Shown here one piece after another: positions 10,986 through 21,984 of a stretch of 64,000 nucleotides of DNA. This DNA comes from Tetrapyrgos nigripes (lineage: Eukaryota > Basidiomycota > Agaricomycetes > Agaricales > Campanellaceae). The stretch spans positions 124,001 through 188,000 of the forward strand of contig JAACJM010000126.1 of NCBI GenBank assembly GCA_013368315.1, written 5' to 3'. Under the pieces are notes generated by a model, which was not told the origin of the DNA, made no database searches, and saw only the letters and a list, made by a program, of their open reading frames with translations. The translations under genes were made by a program, and so were the position numbers. How positions within the stretch are numbered: position 1 is the stretch's first letter; each line of letters starts with the position of its first letter.

Positions 10986-13900
10986 AGTATTTAATGTGAA
11001 GTATTTTGGAAGTATCAATAGTTTTGACGGGTTTCTTGTACTTGTTATGGACAGTGCTAAGTGTCTACGGTCATGTCATATCCAGAGATTCTAATTCCAC
11101 TGTGTTCCGTATGGATTGAAATCTTCGACTTGCTATGGTCGCTCCATGCTCTGTCATGTCTACTTCTGCGTACTCCAGAAGAAGGTTTAGTCGTATAAGG
11201 GAGATGCACGTCCAAGCGAGGGCGTAGGGGAAAGACGGTCGAGGATCGGTCAATGAAGTAAGACGAAGAGAGAGAGAAGGAACGCAAAGAGAGGAAGTGT
11301 TCTCCGAGTCAACCTCGAGTCATATATACCACTTTCTCTCCCAAGAGACCGGATACTAACCAATCGACCGTTCTCGTCCTCGATCGGTCGATGACTTTCA
11401 GCTCTTAAATCTTTCATGTTCAACCCTCCCTCAAGCTTTTGAGTATGTATCGCAACTTAGGTTTGGAAAACTAGTAGACAAGCTAGTACACTACACTCCG
11501 AGGTAACTTGCAACGCAGGTACGTGTCTTCGCAGGCTCCCATGTTCAATGGCATTGTCTAATTCTTCGTCAAGTCTTGACTCTTCGTCGTCCCTGATTTA
11601 TCCGCTCAGTTGGGTCGTTGTCGAAGAGAATAAGGTAGTCTACAAGCAGGTGTCATCTCTGGTGATGATCAGGGATGGCAATGGGCATGATTCCAAAGGT
11701 TTGATCATGATATGGTATGGCTATGCCAGTGGCTTATACGACAGAAATATATACGCAAGGTTTAGGTGCACTGTTCGCTGATCGGCGATCGCGTTGGCTA
11801 TGGTGATGGATGCTAGTCTAGGCTGTGGTAGCTAGATAAATGGAGGTAGCCAAGAGGTAGTAGCTGATGAGTTTCCAATTTGGCCTCAGTTGGTGGAGTA
11901 GAATGAAGGAAGGGGGACGGTGGAGAGTGGAGAGAGGACAACGATAAGACAGTGTCAGAAGTCTGGGGCTAGGATAGCAATGGAGAGGTGAGGGGAAAGG
12001 GCAAAAGAGACTGTTTGGGCACTCGACGGCCAGTGAAGCGGACTCAACTGAAAGGGGGGGGGGGGATGTGCAGGCAAGGTATATATATGTCATACTGGGG
12101 ATGATGTGCATATTTGTCTTCTTCTGCTTATATCGCTGACTGCTTTATTGCGTTTTGCTTTGCTTTGCAGTGTACGACTATCGTCAACCATCTATTGTCC
12201 TTTTTGTCGTTGTCTTTCCCATTTTCTCCATTCCACGTCGCGCCATCTGCCATACTGTATTTACATCTCAAACCGATCCCAATCCCAATGGTGATGAGTG
12301 TACTGTGCTCCTCCTGGACTTGTCCTGGATCCGATGTCCCCTTCCTTAGACTCCACTGTTCGTCGTTCATCGTTACTGATCTTACATTTATCGTCGAGAT
12401 TTCCTAGCGTTGTTCCGAAATGGGAGGTTGAGGCGAGGGGTCATGGGGGATAAATGAGGTTGGGGAAGTGGGTGGCACTATTGGATCGAGTATGTTGACA
12501 GCGGTATCTTATCCCTTGTGATTTACTTCAGTTGTCGCTGCTTTTCTGATGCTAATACTCGTCGGACCTTTGGCAGATGATTACGAGGCCCTTTTAAGGG
12601 ACTCATTCTTGTAAATGCCGCTTTGCAGCTGTGGCTATTGCCAAGTCGTCCTACCGGCATTTTCCGCCAGACCCCGGTCCAGATCTTCACCTTCGACATT
12701 TAGGAGCCTTATTATATGAGTCGTCGGTCTCTTGGAGCTTCATGGCGAGTATATACTCAAGTGTACTGGTTATAGTGTGTATGGCAAGTCGTCTTGAGGT
12801 CGTGGCAGCTTGGCAGGTGGATGGCAGTAAAAATCAATGATAAATTCTATTTTAATCTCTACATGCCTAGAATTCTCGCAATGAACTCTTTGGATCCCAT
12901 GTACTGTCCACTGAATCATACTGGAACCACCTGTGCCTGGCATAGTGATAGATAGGAGACCTGATGACGTTGTAAACGGCTTTCTCGTATCCACCAACTG
13001 TAACCAAGGCAGCGTCCTTGTCTTCCTCACCGCGCCCAAGTCCCTCCACCAATGTTCTGCTCGCCATTCCTACGTGTGTTCATTCCTCTCAAGGGGGTCC
13101 GAAAAATTTTTTTAAGGACCTTGAGCAGACCAACCGACCGACCGACCTTCCATAAAAGGTAGCTTATGTAATATACGCGTCATCAATTTCGCCTTCCTCG
13201 TTTCTGAGACCGACCTCTCTCTGCCTCGCAAACCTCGCACAGCCAGCCAGACAGCACAAACTCATCCAGCTGCACACATATACAATGGTACTATGATTTG
13301 GGAACGCAAAGGTGAGTTTCCTGACGCAAAAATGGCAGTAATAGTACTCACCCATTTTGCTCGGTTGCTGCAACCAGCTGCAACGTCGGTCGACTTCTCT
13401 CCATCTTGGACAACCACCCCGCACACACACACGAAGATATCGCTACCTTCCATCACTCTGGGCCTTTTGGTACGCTGGGATTTCTCATCTGAGTCAATCA
13501 TTACTGTTTTTTTTTCTGAGTACACTGATGGAGTGGACGGCCAGGCAATGAGGATATTTGATTTTCCATCTTACATGACCTATCCTCGCTGCCGCTGCCT
13601 ATGATAGCTTACTTTACTTCATCTTTGTTGCTCAAACTGTCAGAAAGGGATGTAAAATTATTTTATACACACTATCCTGCTCTTCTCAACGTCTACGAAG
13701 CCCAAAAATATTACGCATCAAAAATTTTTTAGTGGCCTGCGGACCTCCAACCGACCGACCCCGGAGTGTACCGGTCCACAGTATCTGAACCCCCTTGATT
13801 CCTCTGCTTGTGGTTCATCGACGTTTGGAAAGGGGCCTCGTAACTTGCCCTGCGAAGCAGTGGCCCTTACCCCAGCATTCTTATAGAGAACAATTAACAT

Positions 13901-14341
13901 GTCTTCCTAAATTGGTAGAACAAAACGAGACTTGTTTAGTCTAACTCCAAGGCCCTTGTTCCCGTTTTGGAAAACATCAAAGAATACCTGCCAGTCTATG
14001 TCCTTTGGCAGGATGGCAGCCGGCATTTGGCAGAACTTGCTGCCGTTGCCATGCACACTAACTGGTTAGTACCTTCCATTTACCGTGTCATTGTGTTGAA
14101 CAGTTCTTCTTGGCTTCTCCCCCTTAGACTTGCACGCACGTACGAAGGTGTAAGTATGTATGTGTAGGGTCTGAAGCATGCATGAGCTGTTATCTCGTCC
14201 AGTATACACACTCATTTCATTGAATGTCATCTGTCTGTTTTGACTGTTACAATCATTGATTCCGGGAACATTATTAAAAGAGCTACTTGTCTTCAAACAC
14301 CTCATCTCTACCTCTCTGCGTGAGGTACTTTATAGCTACCC
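10986..14341. other. 3.3-kb intergenic region, no gene recognised
   Basis: The end of the segmental duplication runs to about 11,260. A G-run of about 10 occurs at 12,055. A motif TTACGAGGCCC followed by TTTTAAGGGACTC at 12,581-12,610 recurs at 21,885. Two related repeat ends lie at 13,091 and 13,717. Open frames up to about 100 codons occur on both strands, but none has family resemblance or a convincing gene structure. Confidence 0.5.
13091..13764. repeat. Pair of related dispersed-repeat ends
   Basis: At 13,091-13,149 and 13,717-13,764 a similar string occurs in the same orientation: a poly-A/poly-T switch (AAAAATTTTTT), then (A/G)(A/T)GG(A/C)C, then CCAACCGACCGACC. Related forms occur at 44,051 and 44,361 with ACTGGACTAACTAAC in place of the CCGACC run. 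They look like ends of one transposable-element family; no coding content is recognised between them. Confidence 0.45.
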
Positions 14342-15996
14342 ATGTCCATTATTTGGGCTGTTGCCGACGATACTGACAGTCGTGTCAACTATACTGGCCA
14401 ATGGAGCTCAACCTCACCTCAAGCTCTACTTGATGCCGGTGTAAATGTGTCTACCTTCAACTTCGATGGTATGTCCTGAGTTTATTCCACAGTATTTTCA
14501 GTGTGAATTACTTACAACACAAATAGGTGACTCGCCCTCCCCAATGGTCTATGGATCCATTGCCAATGACGCTCAATTCAAAACTGAGTGTTCTTTCGAC
14601 GATTTAGGCGGAAATCCTACCGATTGGCAGAGTAATCAAAGCCTTCCTCCCAACTCGATACTCAATAACGTGCTGATATGCGCGTCTCCCCCCGGACTGG
14701 CACCGTCTGGGCCACATCAGCTCTCAATCACAGTGTTTGACATTGACCAGGGTGGGTTGTCAACGGGAGTAGATGCACTTTATCTAGATTACATCGCATA
14801 TACACCACTTGACAATGCACCGGTCGATGGAGAGTACGTGCTGGTGGGGAACTTGGTAGGAGGATTGAGTGATGATCAAAGCTCACTGGTACCTTCGACC
14901 ACTTCTATCTCGACTTCTCCCCTAGTGATCAATGGGCCCAATTCTCCAGTGTCGCCGTTGGGAGACTCGGCGCGTCTAAAATTGAGCGATGGATGGGAAT
15001 CCTTTCCGAATGGTACATTCGGGACGAAAATTGCAGGGTCAACCCTCATGTTGACGTTTAATGGTACGTGACTACCTCTAGTACATACAACAGTTGAATA
15101 ACTTGCTTTTTCCTTTAGGAACAGAAGTCAGTATGCTGGCGGACTCTTTTGGCGCTCTCGATTCTTCAAACGCCGTTACATACCAATTGGATAACCAGCC
15201 ACCGGTTGGATTACGTTCAACTTCTCCCAGTTCAGGGTCAGGGAATGAAACCCTGATAAATCCTGACAAGTTCTTACTCAAGTGTCCGTCTCTTTCCCCG
15301 GGTCAACATACCTTGGTCATTCAGCATAATGGAACGGATGGGATGCGCATGATCGTGGATATGTTCTTTGTTCAATCTCTCAGTTTACTTCCAACGTCGA
15401 TACATCCAACGTCAATACCTCCAACATCAATACCTCCAATGTCGATACCTCCAACGTCAATACCTCCAACGTCGGTAGTACCTCCGGAAACATCCAATCC
15501 AATCGTGCCCACTTCTTCCAATCATCATTTAAAGGGTGTAGAAATTGGTGGAATTGCTGGCGGTTTGAGTGTATTTCTGATCCTCACCACGGCATTGTCA
15601 TGGATATGGCTGAGAAAGTGGAAAAAGAGTCATAAAGAAAAGATGTTGGAGCCTGCACCTTCTGTTGCGGTTGGGGGACCTGATTTCAACCCATATGAAG
15701 ATCAAAGTTCTCATCGAATAGCATCATCGAAACATTTACACAACTCAAGTAGCTGTAATCAGGATGAATCGGATGATGCGATGAACTTACGCTGGGGAAA
15801 TTTGAAGTTGCAGCAGAGAGTGGCGATTCTTCTCGGGCAGAGCCAGTCTTCCTTGCAGTATTCGACTCTGGAAAATTGGCGTACTAGAGAGCCTAGGATT
15901 CATACCGATAGCGGATGGAGGATGGGGCAGGATGATTTAGCTTCGAATCATTTGGATGAGACGGAAGAGGTTCCTCCAAATTACACAGAAGTATAA
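14342..15996 (+). CDS. Single-pass membrane protein with mucin-like stalk
   Basis: Three exons: 14342-14468, 14527-15063, 15119-15996, with donors GTATGT and GTACGT and acceptors AATAG and TTTAG; 513 residues. Two extracellular beta-rich segments resembling the paired galactose-binding-like domains of Agaricomycete surface proteins (VADDTDSRVNYTG near the start; SARLKLSDGWESFPNGTFGT about residue 200) are followed by a stalk of PTSIP repeats. A transmembrane helix comes next (IGGIAGGLSVFLILTTALSW, about 365-390), then a basic stop-transfer (LRKWKKSHKEK) and a cytoplasmic tail of about 120 residues ending EEVPPNYTEV. No signal peptide precedes the chosen ATG. An in-frame TAG lies just upstream, next to a possible TATAG acceptor, so a 5' exon with the signal peptide may be missing. 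The ligand is unknown. A decayed copy lies at 27,747-28,987. Confidence 0.78.
15391..15475 (+). repeat. 15-bp coding minisatellite (PTSIP repeats)
   Basis: Six imperfect units of about CCAACGTCAATACCT encode the Pro/Thr/Ser stalk just outside the membrane helix. The paralogous pseudogene has only one such unit, so the array expanded or contracted after duplication. Confidence 0.85.
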
Positions 15997-16561
15997 TTAG
16001 ATACATCATACCTGTCTGGATTGTGTTGAATGGTGATACATAGTTGCAGGAGGAGGAGGGGAGTGTACTTTTCACTGGTTCGTTGTTCGACGAAAGCTTG
16101 ACGGAAAATTTGCAGAGAAGGTGCTTGATACTGAGTCTGCCGTGTTGACAGAAAGGGAGATATTTTTTCCCGGGAACAGGATAAGTAGTGCCTGTGCGAC
16201 CATTTTTTGCTCAGAAAAAGAACTCGATAAATAGGACTCGTAATGCAAAGTTAATCAGAATCGTTCTGAAGGTGTGTAATTATCGATGCCGCATGCGTTC
16301 ATTAATCATTGTTCTAAACCCAGCTGTAGCTGTGCCGATGAAAGGGGTGTGGGCCAGCGCCGGGGCGTGGTGAGTACGAGGCCAGTGTAAGCTGTCGGAA
16401 ATCGGAAAATTGCTGGAAGAAAGAAAGCTGCGGCAAGAAGTTCTTCATAGAAGACGTTGAGGGGCAGAAAATTTGCAGAAAGAGACGGATGGGAGAAATT
16501 AGGAAATATCAGTCTGACTGGAACGGCAAGGTTGCAGTTAACTGTCTAAGTAATTGATAAG
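15997..16561. other. Intergenic with dispersed-repeat motif
   Basis: At 16,338 the string ATGAAAGGGGTGTGGGCCAG begins. It recurs at 19,311-19,356 (-), 29,232 (+) and 43,853-43,888 (-). GTAAGCTGTCGG at 16,388 also recurs near 19,486. This is probably debris of a repeat family; no gene was seen. Confidence 0.5.
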
Positions 16562-16563
16562 TA

Positions 16564-18300
16564 TGCTGTTCAATTTGCACTTTTATTATTTACCCGCACT
16601 CGCAGTATTTTTCCCCGCACTTGCTGACTTTTCCCGCATACAGTGAGCTACCTTTCCCCGCACATTCTTGAAAACTCTCCCACACCCAATGTTCACGAAG
16701 TCAATTCATGGGCCTAGATGACTATCCACAGCTTCCCCGTGAAAATAAGAGCCATTTACAGCATTCCTGGCCCATTGCAAGCTCAGAAATAGTACACTAC
16801 TTCCACCGCAAGCTCCTACAAGCTTCCTAGCCACAATTGTAAGGGTATTGCTACTAGTAGGAGTACATAAACAGCACTGTATTATAATGATCATTAGACG
16901 GACAATGGTACATACATATCCTGGAACTCAGGAAAATAGGCCTTCTTGAGGAGGAACCAGAATGACTTTAGTGGACAACTATGTTACAAAAAAAAACGGA
17001 GAAAAATTCAAGCGTGATACCAGGTTGAAAGCCGAGATTATTGAAGGTGAATTGAAGAGGTGTAAGGGCTCTGTCTATATCATCAGAACAACAGAAGTAC
17101 ATACATACTTCCAGGCAGTATAAGTATCTACGTGGTTGCGCCCACAGTAGTTAGTCTTTTTACCTCTTATTTGTCTCTACCTTGTATTCTCTGCTATAGA
17201 ACGGGTTTATTTGAAGATTTGGGCACAAAGCAAGAAGAGATCGACTCACCAACATCCTCGGTTCATCCAGAACCGTTCACGGCTAAATTAGAGCCGTTAC
17301 AAAAGGATAGCCAGAGACAAAAGGTTTTAAATGAGAGAAAGCTGGCAGCAAACAAACAGTCAGCTTCTGGGGAAATCGATGCAGAGAATGACGACCTACC
17401 ATCTTCACTTCTGTCTACTCGATATACAACCAAGGAGAACCAGTGCAAGAGGATGGTGAATACCTAGAAGTCGGCAATATGGGACGAGAACTATGTTCGC
17501 TAGAAGCAGACACGACCAGAAAGAAAAGAGGATGACCACGAAGCCGGGAGACCACGAAGCCGGGAGACCTAGACCAAAAGGGAGCCCCAGATGCAAGCAA
17601 CGCAAGTTAGCATCAGGGCAAAAGACACCAGTCAAAGCCTAGGAATTGTTCTGTGGACAAATGAACCACGCAGAACATTTAAAGACATAGGACTACGTAC
17701 CAAGTTGAGTATCTGAAACCTATCTCATAGCCTGTTCTTGGTACCCTTCAACCGAAGTCTTTGATCCTTTTAATTTAAAGTAGCTTTGAAGCATTTACGC
17801 AGGCTGGAAGTTTCCGATTATTGCGTGTTTTGACGTGTCGAAAGAGTATGGGGCGGCAAAACATATCAAAGGGGCATTGAGTGAAGATATTGTGGAGGGG
17901 AGGTTCTCAGTCCAGAAAGCTCTTGAACGACAGGACGGACATGATAGTAGTCGTCCATCAAAAGAGCTTGCAACGTGGCAGTTCCTGCTCCACGCAAAGC
18001 ACGTGTCAGTCGTGTGCTCATCACCTGACCTGACGCGTCGCGTCTGGAGAACCTTCCAGACCCCATAGTACTGTTATTCAGACGTTTGAAGCATTTCCAT
18101 CTATACAAGTAATCCAAGAAAGCCCAAGAAACATCGCATAATGGATTTAAATCCCATGCAGAAGTTTCGAACATTGAGGGTGCGGGACAACTCGACTGTG
18201 GGTGCGGCAAAACTTCAGTGAGTGCGGGGATTTCGACTATGAGTGCGGGAAATATTGAGTGTGTGCGGGTACAAATAATAAAAGTGCAAATTGAACAGCA
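16564..18300. mobile_element. Inverted-repeat DNA element, TA target duplication
   Basis: A 1,737-bp element flanked by TA on both sides (16562-63, 18301-02). The ends are inverted copies: TGCTGTTCAATTTGCACTTT at the left and its complement at the right. Identity continues inward for roughly 130 bases, through an array of degenerate CCCGCACT units at the left (16,597-16,690) matched by AGTGCGGG units at the right (18,165-18,275). The centre has one plus open frame (17,132-17,467) without recognisable domains and a 16-bp tandem duplication near 17,537. A TA duplication suggests Tc1/mariner-type mobilisation, but no transposase is seen, so it is probably non-autonomous. Confidence 0.8.
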
Positions 18301-18329
18301 TAAAATCCCACTCATGCTTCCGTACTGTC

Positions 18330-18422
18330 TGTAATCAACCGTACCGCCGGTACCCACCGTACTCGTACCCCCCGTACTCCCGCACCCGCACCCCGTACCA
18401 CCGTACCCGCACCTTTCTGGTT
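18330..18422 (+). repeat. CCGTACC-type low-complexity array
   Basis: Irregular repetition of CCGTACC and CCCGCACC units immediately outside the right end of the preceding element. Confidence 0.6.
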
Positions 18423-18862
18423 CCCCCTTCAACAGGCAGCATGAGTCTTTTATAGTGCTGACTGGCTTTTAAATATTTTGCAAACACTGGCATTCCGATA
18501 TTAAAGGCGCGGCGTCGAGCCCGAACTAATATGGCAGATATTTCTTATTCTCTGATTTCTTGTCTTTTTCTCTCGAGCTCATATCCCTGGTTTCTTTTCT
18601 GTTACTCTTTTACATTCCTTGGCCGCCACTAGATTGTTTCTTGGGTAAGGTGTCCAATGGTATCTGAGTATGTCAAAACTCAACATTCAAGGTATATTTT
18701 TAGTGCCATTCACTCATGTTTTTGACTAACTAGCCTGGAGCGACAGCCCCGTTCTTTGGCCAGTACTGACCGAAATGTCTTACGCGGATCGACTTAGTCA
18801 GGTCATATTCAGGTAAGTAGATTTATCAACGCGTTTTTACAGGGGTGTACGACTTGCAGTCG

Positions 18863-19579
18863 TTACGAGGCCGAAGAATGAGGCTGAGTTCTTTACACCC
18901 AATTTCCGCTTGTGGCTATACAAATTGTTCCCGTTTTTTCCCGGTACTTTGTCTCCGGTTTTTCCCTTGCCCCCTGACCGCTACATACTGGTATTGCAAA
19001 TATACGTTTGTTTTTGCGGCGACGCTCGCTAATTCGTCTAAATCACCATCGTTACAATAATCATTCTCCCTGTCTTTCTCAGTCAGGTTGACGCTGCACT
19101 ATACTGCATTCCTGCCTAGTCTCTCCTAGACAGACAACATGACAAGCTACTAAAGTAGATTCCTGCCCACCTCCAGCTCAATCGACGTGTAAGCTTTTCA
19201 TTGTCACCAGCCTCTCCTCTCTGCTTCTCTCCTTGCAAATAAAAAAGCTGTAGTATCTATATGTTTGTACATGAGAACAAAATTAATGACTAGTCTGTGG
19301 TAAATCCTGTGGCCTCGTACTCGCCACGTCTCGGCGCTGGCCCACACCCCTTTCATATTATAATCATGATCTGATTTCACAGAGCCAAACTGAGAAAGGT
19401 ACAGCAAAAAGAAAAATGGGGGAGAGCTTCAGGGTGGTATGAGAGAGGGAAAAACGAGATTGACAGGGACACATTAGACCCTGTAAGCTGTCGGAAAAAA
19501 TTAATTTGGCGGCAGTGGGACGTAATTTACATAGCTGGCACTGCAGAAATGCAGTGTAAAAACTCATTCGGCCTCGTAA
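18863..19579. mobile_element. MITE-like element with TTACGAGGCC inverted ends
   Basis: A 717-bp segment bounded by TTACGAGGCCGAAGAATGAG (left) and the complement of TTACGAGGCCGAATGAG (right). There is no transposase. It contains one copy of the ATGAAAGGGGTGTGGGCC motif at 19,311-19,356 on the minus strand. No clear target duplication could be assigned. Another right end of this family is at 29,838-29,884. Confidence 0.6.
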
Positions 19580-19621
19580 CAGCTCTGATGATACGGTGCA
19601 ACGTCTATGACCAGTGTAGAG

Positions 19622-19628
19622 TATAAAG
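19622..19628 (+). promoter_or_regulatory. TATA box of HET gene
   Basis: TATAAAG, 131 bases upstream of the ATG at 19759; the spacing fits a fungal core promoter with a 5' leader. Confidence 0.45.
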
Positions 19629-19758
19629 GCCTAAGCCGTGGTTGAGAGTTCTCAACAGCTTGTCCTGAACCCTCACTACAGTAAGTACCTAATGCTCTTT
19701 CCTCAGGATTCCTTTGAACCCTTCTTTTTTCACCTCGACTCTCGATAGTTCCTCCATT

Positions 19759-21864
19759 ATGCGTCTCTTAAGCACGAAAGACTTCAAAGTCAAGGAGTTC
19801 TTCACGGATATTCCATGCTATGTTATCCTCTCACACACTTGGGAGCAGGAAGAGGTTACCTTTCAGGATATTCAGAACCTCGACGTCGCCCAATCCAAAG
19901 CCGGCTGGCGTAAAGTCAAGAACGCTTGTCTCCGTGCTCGTCGCTATCATTTCGATTGGATCTGGATTGACTCGTGCTGCATCAACAAGGAAAGCAGCGC
20001 CGAACTCTCCGAAGCGCTCAACTCAATGTACCAGTATTATGAAGATGCAGCAGTTTGTTATGTCTACCTATCCGACGTCTCTGGAGAGTATCATCCTCAA
20101 AATGAAAAATCCAACTTCAGAGACAGTAGATGGTTCAGGAGGGGTTGGACGCTTCAGGAATTGCTCGCACCTGAATTTGTTGTGTTTTTGGATAAGGATT
20201 GGGAAAGGATTGGGACCAGGTCGAGCTTGCGCGATGTAGTCTCAGTGGCTACTACCATTCCAGTGGAGGTCTTCGAGGGACGGATTATCGGCGAATACAG
20301 TGTCGCTCAGAGGATGTCATGGGCAGCGTTTCGAGAGACTACAAGGCCGGAGGACCAAGCATATTGTTTGTTAGGGATTTTCGGTGTCAGTATGTCGCCA
20401 ATCTATGGGGAGGGTGGAGCCAAAGCCTTCATGCGGCTACAGCAGGAGATTATCAGGATTTCCGATGATCGCAGTATCTTTGCTTGGGTTGCCGCACCGC
20501 CCACCAAGGAGGAGCCGTATAGTACAGCCGACACAAGGGGTTTGCTGGCTCGATCGCCCTATGAATTTAGGATGTCAGGCGACGTGCAGGCTTCAAATGC
20601 GGAACTCCTCGGCAACCAATCATCTTATTCGTTCGGTAACAACGGCTTGCATATCCACCTTCCTCTCAATCCCACCTCTTCCAGCTCTGGACGCTCTGAC
20701 AAAGACATCTTCCTCGCACACCTACTCTGCCAGTCCAGGAGAGATGGTAGTTTCTTAACCGTTTATCTCCAAAAGACGAGTGGACATCAATATGTACGGT
20801 GTTATGCAGACGAAGTGTTCTTGACGAGCTCACTGCCCGCACTGGATAATGTTCGGGAGCTCACCGTTAGAGAGCACCTAGTCACAGGGCATAGGCTCCG
20901 AACCTCGAATACTTCCAGCGTAGCAGAATCTTCGATGTCACGGTACAACGTTGAACTTCTTCGATCAGCTTGGGACTTCCTTTGTCTATCCTCTGAGCAA
21001 GAGGGGGATAATTTCATATTCTCTATCATCAATGAACACACAGTATCTGTCACTACGCGACGATCGTTTTTGGGAGGGGGGGGTATTCGGTACAAGTCTC
21101 AGAAAACTGGAGATTTTTTCGACATCGACTTCACAGATCGGGAACATATCCTGAAGATAAAAGATGAACTATCTGTCTTCAATTCCTCTGGAGAGGATAC
21201 ACTCATAGGGAAACTGCGCAGTGGAGGCTACGTGCTCATTGCGTCTGAGAGGAGAGGAGATCTGCAGGAGAAGGTAGAGATTGGTTATTGTGCAAAAGAT
21301 GATCCTGAAATTTGCCTCTGGGCTGGTCCATTGCGACTCCCTGATTTGGGCATCATCGTCCCTTCCAGGTTGAGCACAAAATCCTTCGATGATCATCTCC
21401 AGTTCGAAGGGATCTTTCCCCCCGATCCCTTTGGCCGGATTACTCAAGAAATGGCCTACGCTACCGTCTTTCGACCACATCCCAATGACCCGAAGGAATG
21501 CAGTTATCCTACGTTCCGCGTACTTACATACCGATACGATGGTTCAAACCCCAAGTACAGAATTCACGTCGCATTTGGGCTCCAAGGATCTTCGGTCTGG
21601 ACTGATCTTGTTATGCAACACCCTTCCTCTCATGAAACATCTGAAGATGTTTGGAAATCTTATCTTGACTCTGGGTTAAGGGCGGCCGGGAAGCGATTGT
21701 GTAGGAAAGCATCTGTGAAGGCCGAGTTTGAGGTATTGCTCCCCTCCCGCTCCTTCTCTAAGACTAAGACTAAGACTCAGACTGCGACTATGACTGCTGT
21801 GATCCAGAGGGCGACAAATCTGCAGATGGGGGATTACTTGTTGCGCATGTACAAAGACTATTAA
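19759..21864 (+). CDS. HET-domain protein
   Basis: Uninterrupted 701-codon gene. Residues about 1-135 form a HET (heterokaryon incompatibility) domain: MRLLSTKDFKVKEF, then CYVILSHTWEQEEVTFQDI, then FDWIWIDSCCINKESSAELS and SRWFRRGWTLQELLAPE. All three conserved blocks are present in order. About 190-260 (RMSWAAFRETTRPEDQAYCL and LGIF, then PIYGEGG) is the extension that usually follows HET in Agaricomycetes. The remaining 440 residues have no recognised domain; near the C-terminus is a K-T-rich run from a short coding repeat. In ascomycetes HET domains trigger cell death on non-self fusion; in mushrooms the role of these large families is mostly untested. The open frame extends upstream only to a TTG, so the ATG at 19759, next to the domain, is used. 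It lies between the two copies of the duplicated gene pair. Confidence 0.92.
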   Translation: MRLLSTKDFKVKEFFTDIPCYVILSHTWEQEEVTFQDIQNLDVAQSKAGWRKVKNACLRARRYHFDWIWIDSCCINKESSAELSEALNSMYQYYEDAAVCYVYLSDVSGEYHPQNEKSNFRDSRWFRRGWTLQELLAPEFVVFLDKDWERIGTRSSLRDVVSVATTIPVEVFEGRIIGEYSVAQRMSWAAFRETTRPEDQAYCLLGIFGVSMSPIYGEGGAKAFMRLQQEIIRISDDRSIFAWVAAPPTKEEPYSTADTRGLLARSPYEFRMSGDVQASNAELLGNQSSYSFGNNGLHIHLPLNPTSSSSGRSDKDIFLAHLLCQSRRDGSFLTVYLQKTSGHQYVRCYADEVFLTSSLPALDNVRELTVREHLVTGHRLRTSNTSSVAESSMSRYNVELLRSAWDFLCLSSEQEGDNFIFSIINEHTVSVTTRRSFLGGGGIRYKSQKTGDFFDIDFTDREHILKIKDELSVFNSSGEDTLIGKLRSGGYVLIASERRGDLQEKVEIGYCAKDDPEICLWAGPLRLPDLGIIVPSRLSTKSFDDHLQFEGIFPPDPFGRITQEMAYATVFRPHPNDPKECSYPTFRVLTYRYDGSNPKYRIHVAFGLQGSSVWTDLVMQHPSSHETSEDVWKSYLDSGLRAAGKRLCRKASVKAEFEVLLPSRSFSKTKTKTQTATMTAVIQRATNLQMGDYLLRMYKDY

Positions 21865-21984
21865 ATTCCTGGCAATTATATTTATTACGAGGCCTTTTAG
21901 GGACTCGTTCTTCGACTCCGACAAAGGGAAGGGGGAGTGTCCAACCGAATGACATCATGTGGTCAAAGGGAGTTTGAATTTTTG

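Larger units (their letters stand above)
9830..11260 (+). repeat. Segmental duplication, copy 1
   Basis: About 1.4 kb repeated in the same orientation at 23,720-25,170. It starts near the shared string AGAGCCTAACACT, covers the promoter, both exons and the intron of the nucleotidyltransferase-like gene, and ends after the shared GACGGTCGAG(G/A)ATCGGTC segment downstream of the stop. Boundaries were judged by eye. Confidence 0.75.

Noticed and set aside
17132..17467. Possible protein within the TA-flanked element
   Set aside because: Not recognisable as a transposase, GTG start, and no intact relative is known to me; kept only as content of the element.
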